A stretch of DNA of 8,321 nt from Caryophanales bacterium UBA4856 (GTDB lineage: Bacteria > Bacillota_I > Bacilli_A > RFN20 > CAG-288), in assembly GCA_002399765.1 (NCBI GenBank), contig DHEG01000009.1, forward strand, positions 1-8,321, in the 5' to 3' direction. Position numbers and translations under genes: made by a program. Below are positions 5,421-8,321 of this stretch, piece by piece. Every line of letters starts with the position of its first letter. Positions within the stretch are counted from its first letter, which is position 1. The notes under the pieces are model-generated. The model was not told where the DNA came from. It ran no database searches and saw nothing but the letters and a program-made list of their open reading frames with translations.

Positions 5421-6527
5421 TCACTTCAACCCTGAAGGTATTTCCTTCGTTATGCAATGGATATTACCACCACCCAAGAGAATCTCACGCCCCGGGACCT
5501 CGATGACCTTCCTGGAGCCCTTGTAGAAATCAACGAGGATCTTCTTGGCCATGTCATCTTCCCTTATGCCAAAGGAGGGCAGGACGATGAAATCGTGTCC
5601 CATATAGAAATTTACATAGGAGGCCGCAAGCCGGTTTCCGGCCTTGCGAGGTTTGGAGCCTTCGAAGGGCTTGATTCCCCATGCCTCGGTCTGGCTCTCG
5701 TATAGCGGCTTTGGCATCGGCATGGGAACTACTTCCAGTCTCGCGCCTTGGGCATTGGTCGAGGTGGCGATGACTTCGAAGTCTTTTTGGGATCTTCGAT
5801 ATTGGGGATCCTTCTCGTCATTGGTGACGCCGAGAAGGACATGGGTCGGATCGAGGAACCTGGCGATGTTGTCGACATGCCCACCAGTCTCGTCGCCATA
5901 GACGCCAAAGGGCAGCCAAATGACCTTCTTCTGGCCTAGATAATCGCATAGGATCTTCGCGATGGCTTCCTTGTCCAATTCAGGATTGCGTCCCTTGGAC
6001 AGGAGGCATTCCTCCGTCACCAGCAAAGTGCCTTCACCATCGGTATGGATGGAGCCGCCTTCAAGGACGAAATCCTTTAGGGGAAAGCGCCTGAGGCCCA
6101 AAACCTTGGTCAGTCTTGCACCCAATTCGTTGTCATCATCCCAGTGAGAGTACAAGCCGTTGAATTTGCCACCCCAGGCATTGAAGCCAAAATCGACGGC
6201 TGCCAGTCTATGGTTCCGATCTCTTACGAACACCGGAAGATTGTCCCTGGCCCAGGAATCGTCGTAGGGCAAAGAAAGGAAGGTGACGTTGTGATGGCTT
6301 CTTAGCTTTGTCAGTTCCTCGCTCCCTTTGACACGCGGATCGATTATCGCAAACACCGACTCGTAGTTGGCAATCACCTTGACCAAGTATATGAAAGACT
6401 GCAAGGCATATTTGGCATCCTTGCGCCATACATCGCCCCTGTAGGGAAACTCGACGACAGTCCCGAGGTGGTCTTCCCCTTCGAAGGGCATGGTGAAGCC
6501 CAATTCCTTAGGAGTTTTGTTTTCCAT
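5421..6527 (-). CDS. aguA: Agmatine deiminase
   Basis: The enzyme converts agmatine to N-carbamoylputrescine and ammonia. The 368-residue product belongs to the guanidino-group-modifying (pentein) superfamily: DDSWARD at 89-95, DFGFNAWGGK at 112-121, EGGSIHTDG at 156-164, DETGGHVDN with catalytic His217 at 212-220, and the C-terminal GGGNIHC with nucleophile Cys358. Length is normal. The first motif reads DDSWARDNLPVF where most relatives have DDSWMRDTGPTF, a modest divergence near the active site. A GAGG Shine-Dalgarno stands six bases before the ATG. It is the first gene after the lysS terminator and is followed by aguB. Neither a putrescine carbamoyltransferase nor an agmatine/putrescine antiporter gene is in the window. 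Confidence 0.92.
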   Translation of the reverse strand: MENKTPKELGFTMPFEGEDHLGTVVEFPYRGDVWRKDAKYALQSFIYLVKVIANYESVFAIIDPRVKGSEELTKLRSHHNVTFLSLPYDDSWARDNLPVFVRDRNHRLAAVDFGFNAWGGKFNGLYSHWDDDNELGARLTKVLGLRRFPLKDFVLEGGSIHTDGEGTLLVTEECLLSKGRNPELDKEAIAKILCDYLGQKKVIWLPFGVYGDETGGHVDNIARFLDPTHVLLGVTNDEKDPQYRRSQKDFEVIATSTNAQGARLEVVPMPMPKPLYESQTEAWGIKPFEGSKPRKAGNRLAASYVNFYMGHDFIVLPSFGIREDDMAKKILVDFYKGSRKVIEVPGREILLGGGNIHCITKEIPSGLK

Positions 6528-6552
6528 CGTTATCCTCGCTTACCGACTAAAG

Positions 6553-6558
6553 ATAATA
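6553..6558 (-). promoter_or_regulatory. Possible -10 box (TATTAT) upstream of aguA
   Basis: TATTAT on the - strand lies about 25 bases before the aguA start and just downstream of the lysS terminator, where a promoter for aguA-aguB is expected. No good -35 box is seen at 16-18 bases; the matching position falls in the T-run of the terminator. This is a positional guess. Confidence 0.3.
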
Positions 6559-6575
6559 CAAGGAAAGCCAATGAC

Positions 6576-6598
6576 GAAAAAGGACCCGCAGGGGTCCT
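6576..6598 (-). terminator. Rho-independent terminator of lysS
   Basis: On the - strand, four bases after the lysS stop, AAGGACCC-CTGC-GGGTCCTT forms a perfect 8-bp stem with a 4-base loop, followed by further T's (T5 in all, 6580-6576). It separates lysS from aguA. The + strand side lacks a good T-run, so it is probably one-directional. Confidence 0.92.
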
Positions 6599-6602
6599 TG
6601 TT

Positions 6603-8180
6603 TCACTTCTTGGCTTCTGGCTTTGCCTTTGGGGCAGCGGCCTTAGGATCGACACTGGCATCTTCCTGTTCGCCTATCTCCTTTTCGGCTTCCTCGTTTC
6701 CACCCTTGCGCCTGAGGGTCGGGAACAGGATGACCTCCCGGATCGAATCGGTGGAAGTAAGGAACATCACCAGACGATCGATGCCGATTCCGATGCCACC
6801 GGTAGGCGGCAAGCCGTACTCTAGGGCCTCGACGTAGTCATAGTCGATCTCGGAAGCCTCGTCGTTGCCTTCGCGCTTCTCCTCGATCTGCTCCTCAAAC
6901 CTTGCCAGCTGATCGTCGGGATCGTTCAGCTCGGTGAAGGCGTTGGAAAGCTCATGGCCACCGATGTAGAGCTCAAACCTCTGGACGAACCGGGGATCGT
7001 CCTCGCACTTACGCGCCAAAGGGGAAACATCCAAGGGATGACGGCAGACGAAGATAGGCTGAACCAGTTCAGACTCGCAGAACTGGTCGAAGAAGGCGTT
7101 GATCACATGGCCATAGCGGAAGTGGGGTTCGGTAGGGACCTTGAACTTCTTGGCCAAGGCCAAAGCCTCCTCATCGGTCCTGACCTGGTTGAAGTCGACA
7201 CCGGTCTTCTCCTTGACCAAGTCGACCATGTTGGCCTTCCTGAATTCGGGCCCGACATCTATAAGGGCCCCATTGAACTGGATCTTGGTAGTGCCACGGA
7301 CCTTTATGGCCAATGTCCTTATCAAATCCTCCTGAAGCTTCATCATGTCAGATAGGTCGCCATAGGCCTGATAGGCCTCGACGGTGGTGAATTCGGGGTT
7401 ATGGAACAAGTCGATTCCCTCGTTCCTGAATATGCGGCCAACCTCGAAGACCCGCTCCATGCCACCCACGAGCAATCTCTTCAAAGGCAGCTCGGTTGCT
7501 ATTCTCAAATAAAAATCCTCATCCAAGGCGTTGTGGTGCGTTATGAAAGGGCGGGCGTTGGCGCCGCCAAGAATCGGCTGAAGGATCGGGGTCTCGACCT
7601 CAAGATAGCCACGGTCGAAGAAGAAATCGCGTAGATACTTGATTATCAAAGGCCTGGTCAAGGCAATCTTCCTTGCATCGTCATTGACGATAAGGTCGAC
7701 GTAACGCTGACGGTAGCGCTCTTCCTTGTCCGTCAAGCCATGGAACTTGTCAGGCAAAGGCTTCAAGGCCTTGGACAGGTGGGTGTACTTGGTGACCCTG
7801 ATGGTGGTCTCCCCAGTGCCGGTCTTCATCATCACGCCCTCGACACCGCAGATGTCACCTAGGTCAGACAGTTTGAACAAGGCGTAATCCTCTTCGCCGA
7901 CCACGTCCTGCCTGATGTAGCACTGAATCTTGCCACTACGGTCCAAAAGGGTGAAGAACGAAGCCTTGCCCATCTTCCTAAGAAGGACGATCCTTCCGGC
8001 AACCTTGGCTTCGTCCTTGGTTATTTCCTCCGGCTTTAGGTCCTTGTACTTTTCCTGAAGGTCAGCGGCATGGTCCTTGACCTCGAACCGATGTCCAAAG
8101 GGATAGACTCCCAAGGCCTCGTATTTGCTTAACTTCGCACGTCTGGCCAATTCCTGGTCATTGAACTTTCTGTCTGCCAT
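6603..8180 (-). CDS. lysS: Lysyl-tRNA synthetase, class II
   Basis: LysRS charges tRNA-Lys with lysine using ATP. The 525-residue product has an N-terminal OB-fold anticodon-binding domain (about 60-150: AGRIVLLRKMGKASFFTLLD) and a class II catalytic core with motif 1 (about 190-212, LEVETPILQPILGGANARPF), motif 2 (242-270, FEVGRIFRNEGIDLFHNPEF) and motif 3 (about 460-490, GGIGIGIDRLVMF then LFPTLR). Up to residue 491 the length is normal; the last 34 residues form an extra tail, first acidic, then Lys/Ala/Pro-rich, not part of the fold. The ATG at 8180 was chosen over one at 8216 because GAGG stands seven bases upstream and because family proteins begin near this point. It has its own predicted promoter and terminator and is probably monocistronic. 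Confidence 0.96.
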   Translation of the reverse strand: MADRKFNDQELARRAKLSKYEALGVYPFGHRFEVKDHAADLQEKYKDLKPEEITKDEAKVAGRIVLLRKMGKASFFTLLDRSGKIQCYIRQDVVGEEDYALFKLSDLGDICGVEGVMMKTGTGETTIRVTKYTHLSKALKPLPDKFHGLTDKEERYRQRYVDLIVNDDARKIALTRPLIIKYLRDFFFDRGYLEVETPILQPILGGANARPFITHHNALDEDFYLRIATELPLKRLLVGGMERVFEVGRIFRNEGIDLFHNPEFTTVEAYQAYGDLSDMMKLQEDLIRTLAIKVRGTTKIQFNGALIDVGPEFRKANMVDLVKEKTGVDFNQVRTDEEALALAKKFKVPTEPHFRYGHVINAFFDQFCESELVQPIFVCRHPLDVSPLARKCEDDPRFVQRFELYIGGHELSNAFTELNDPDDQLARFEEQIEEKREGNDEASEIDYDYVEALEYGLPPTGGIGIGIDRLVMFLTSTDSIREVILFPTLRRKGGNEEAEKEIGEQEDASVDPKAAAPKAKPEAKK

Positions 8181-8187
8181 TGATAAT

Positions 8188-8191
8188 CCTC
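8188..8191 (-). promoter_or_regulatory. Shine-Dalgarno GAGG deciding the lysS start
   Basis: The - strand reads CGAGGATTATCA before ATG 8180, giving GAGG with a 7-base spacer. The in-frame ATG at 8216 would place this element inside the coding region and overlaps the likely -10 boxes, so it is unlikely to be used. Confidence 0.7.
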
Positions 8192-8205
8192 GTTTCAAGC
8201 CCCAA

Positions 8206-8222
8206 TATTCTACCAATATAGC
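8206..8222 (-). promoter_or_regulatory. Extended -10 promoter(s) of lysS
   Basis: Two overlapping extended -10 elements are visible on the - strand: TGCTATATT (8222-8214) and TGGTAGAAT (8214-8206). Each has the TG dinucleotide one base before a five-out-of-six -10 box. Neither has a clear -35 box, as is often tolerated with extended -10 promoters. They lie between the end of the preceding gene and the lysS ATG and would give a leader of only about 20-30 bases, too short for a T-box. Confidence 0.45.
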
Positions 8223-8243
8223 AATCGGTTAGCCATTTTGTGC

Positions 8244-8321
8244 TCAGTCCGTCCCTGGGCTAGCGACATCATCTAGGGAAGCTATCGGTTCACCGTTTAG
8301 CCAAGTCTTGTCGAAAAGCGC
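8244..8321 (-). CDS. C-terminal 25 codons of an unidentified upstream gene
   Basis: The - strand is open from the window edge for 25 codons (ALFDKTWLNGEPIAS, then LDDVASPGTD) to a TGA at 8244-8246. The other two - strand frames are closed by stops within ten codons. The composition (one Trp, several acidic residues, a turn-like NGEP) looks like a genuine protein end, and its distance of 63 bp to lysS is natural for a neighbouring gene. The fragment is too short to name a family. dusB, greA, ftsH or hslO lie upstream of lysS in some Firmicutes, but nothing here identifies any of them. Confidence 0.4.
   Translation of the reverse strand, partial: ALFDKTWLNGEPIASLDDVASPGTD

Noticed and set aside
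8181..8243. A T-box or other lysine-responsive leader before lysS
   Set aside because: Only 63 bases separate the preceding stop from the ATG, the predicted transcript leader is 20-30 bases, and no T-box sequence or terminator/antiterminator pair is present.

Overview
The window looks like chromosomal DNA from a bacterium of the Bacillota. Lineages such as the Erysipelotrichia or neighbouring uncultured gut Bacilli fit best. The reasons are a Bacillus-type (class II) GalT, a short SRP RNA without an Alu domain, strong GAGG-type ribosome binding sites, a family of carbohydrate-binding lipoproteins common in gut Firmicutes, and normal use of TGA as a stop codon, which argues against the Mycoplasma code. 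This placement is inference; no marker gene fixes it.

Left part (1-1008). The 3' end of a thiamine pyrophosphokinase gene (thiN, + strand) is followed by about 320 bases of AT-rich DNA with inverted repeats and at most one doubtful small ORF. Next comes the GC-rich C-terminal remnant of an IS1595/ISXO2-like transposase (- strand). Base composition changes sharply twice here.

Junction (about 1000-1012). The transposase remnant abuts a galT gene that has lost its N-terminal part. Both partners lack their 5' ends, so this is either a real rearrangement or an assembly chimera.

Right part (1008-8321). The truncated galT runs on the + strand and meets tadA tail to tail, 3 bp apart. Everything from there to the right edge is on the - strand. 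In transcription order it is: the last 25 codons of an unidentified gene, lysS with its own promoter and a textbook terminator, aguA-aguB (agmatine to N-carbamoylputrescine to putrescine), ffs (SRP RNA) with a near-consensus promoter, a Cthe_2159-type carbohydrate-binding lipoprotein, a lactate/malate-dehydrogenase-family enzyme with an atypical substrate loop, and tadA. aguA/aguB and ldh/tadA are both spaced by 12 bp, with the upstream stop codon inside the downstream Shine-Dalgarno (TGAGGT), so both pairs look translationally coupled.

I do not see a clearly new multi-gene system. The points most worth a second look are the double-truncated junction, the non-canonical dehydrogenase loop, the compacted beta-helix lipoprotein, and the AT-rich block with a possible pseudoknot.
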